NCBI RefSeq assembly: GCF_008973465.1
Contig: NZ_WBXN01000004.1
Location: 1,550,001-1,614,000 of the forward strand
DNA from: Streptomyces sp. SS1-1
Lineage (GTDB): Bacteria > Actinomycetota > Actinomycetes > Streptomycetales > Streptomycetaceae
DNA: 64,000 bases
Reading direction: 5' to 3'
A program made the translations under genes and the position numbers. Shown here piece after piece: positions 63,929 to 64,000 of this stretch (within the stretch, counting starts at the first letter, position 1; each line of letters begins with the position of its first letter). The notes under the pieces are model-generated. The model did not search any database. It had not been told where the DNA came from and saw only the letters and a list, made by a program, of their open reading frames with translations.

Positions 63929-64000
63929 TCAGCTCCCGTCGCGCAGGTCCTTGGGCCACTCGGGCCGGAAGGCGAGGTGGTCGTACGTCACCACGCAGCC
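63929..64000 (-). CDS. 3' end of an unidentified gene (cut by the window edge)
   Basis: The minus-strand frame entering from the right edge reads TYDHLAFRPEWPKDLRDGS and stops at 63929-63931. Only about 23 residues are visible, polar with aromatic spots, and no family can be assigned. The frame and codon use fit a real gene end, and the GNAT gene start lies 58 bases further on in the same direction. Confidence 0.4.
   Translation of the reverse strand, partial: GCVVTYDHLAFRPEWPKDLRDGS

Overview
This is a chromosomal window of a high-GC actinomycete, almost certainly a Streptomyces. The evidence is strong G/C third-position bias, frequent GTG starts, ATGA/GTGA-coupled operons, an LAETG-anchored surface protein and an ectABCD cluster. 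From memory, the gene order resembles the Streptomyces coelicolor segment running from tyrS through the cobalamin genes to ectABCD (about SCO1816 to SCO1870). I see no transposase, integrase, tRNA, rRNA or CRISPR array.

Layout. 1-5.1 kb is housekeeping: a TldD/PmbA-type protein cut by the window edge, tyrS, a GlsB-type membrane protein, DUF3099, a 6C-type small RNA with an intrinsic terminator, a small Cys protein and moaA. At 5.2-6.1 kb lies a translationally coupled pair, one DUF2750 and one unknown. At 6.2-13.9 kb are a DUF485/acetate-type symporter operon, a subtilisin-family protease that has lost its catalytic His region and frame, a CoA-transferase, CopD, a Zn-alcohol dehydrogenase and a VIT-type protein. 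At 14-18.9 kb are a DEDDh exonuclease-BRCT protein, a Cys-rich mini-protein, SURF1, a GH15 glucanase and an SDR with a changed active site. At 18.9-23.1 kb is an Asp23/AmaP envelope-stress operon, divergent from a P10-family gene whose 3' part has expanded into about five decaying tandem copies. At 23-32 kb are mixed metabolic genes and a 0.8 kb gene-free stretch built from about four imperfect repeats.

32.1-51.2 kb is the core. A PHO-box-preceded phosphate transporter pair is followed by a cobalamin riboswitch. A possible 21-residue leader ORF comes next. Then a 17 kb, almost entirely overlapping operon runs cobD-cobQ-cobN-chlD-cobO-cobB-cobI-cobM-cobL-cbiG/cobJ-cobH-cbiX-cobC. It mixes an aerobic-type cobaltochelatase (CobN with an ID-fused AAA/VWA protein) with CbiX and CbiG, which are typical of the early-cobalt route. 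CobG, CobF, CobK and CbiD are not in the window.

51.3-64 kb holds an LAETG-anchored exported protein, a CMD-family protein, an amidohydrolase, an amino-acid ABC transporter operon, two class V aminotransferases, ectABCD closed by a long hairpin, a DsbA-family oxidoreductase, a GNAT and the tail of an unknown gene. The ABC operon has a consensus-like promoter with a perfect 19-bp palindrome over its -35.

All functional calls rest on reading the translated sequence and on family knowledge. No database search was run.
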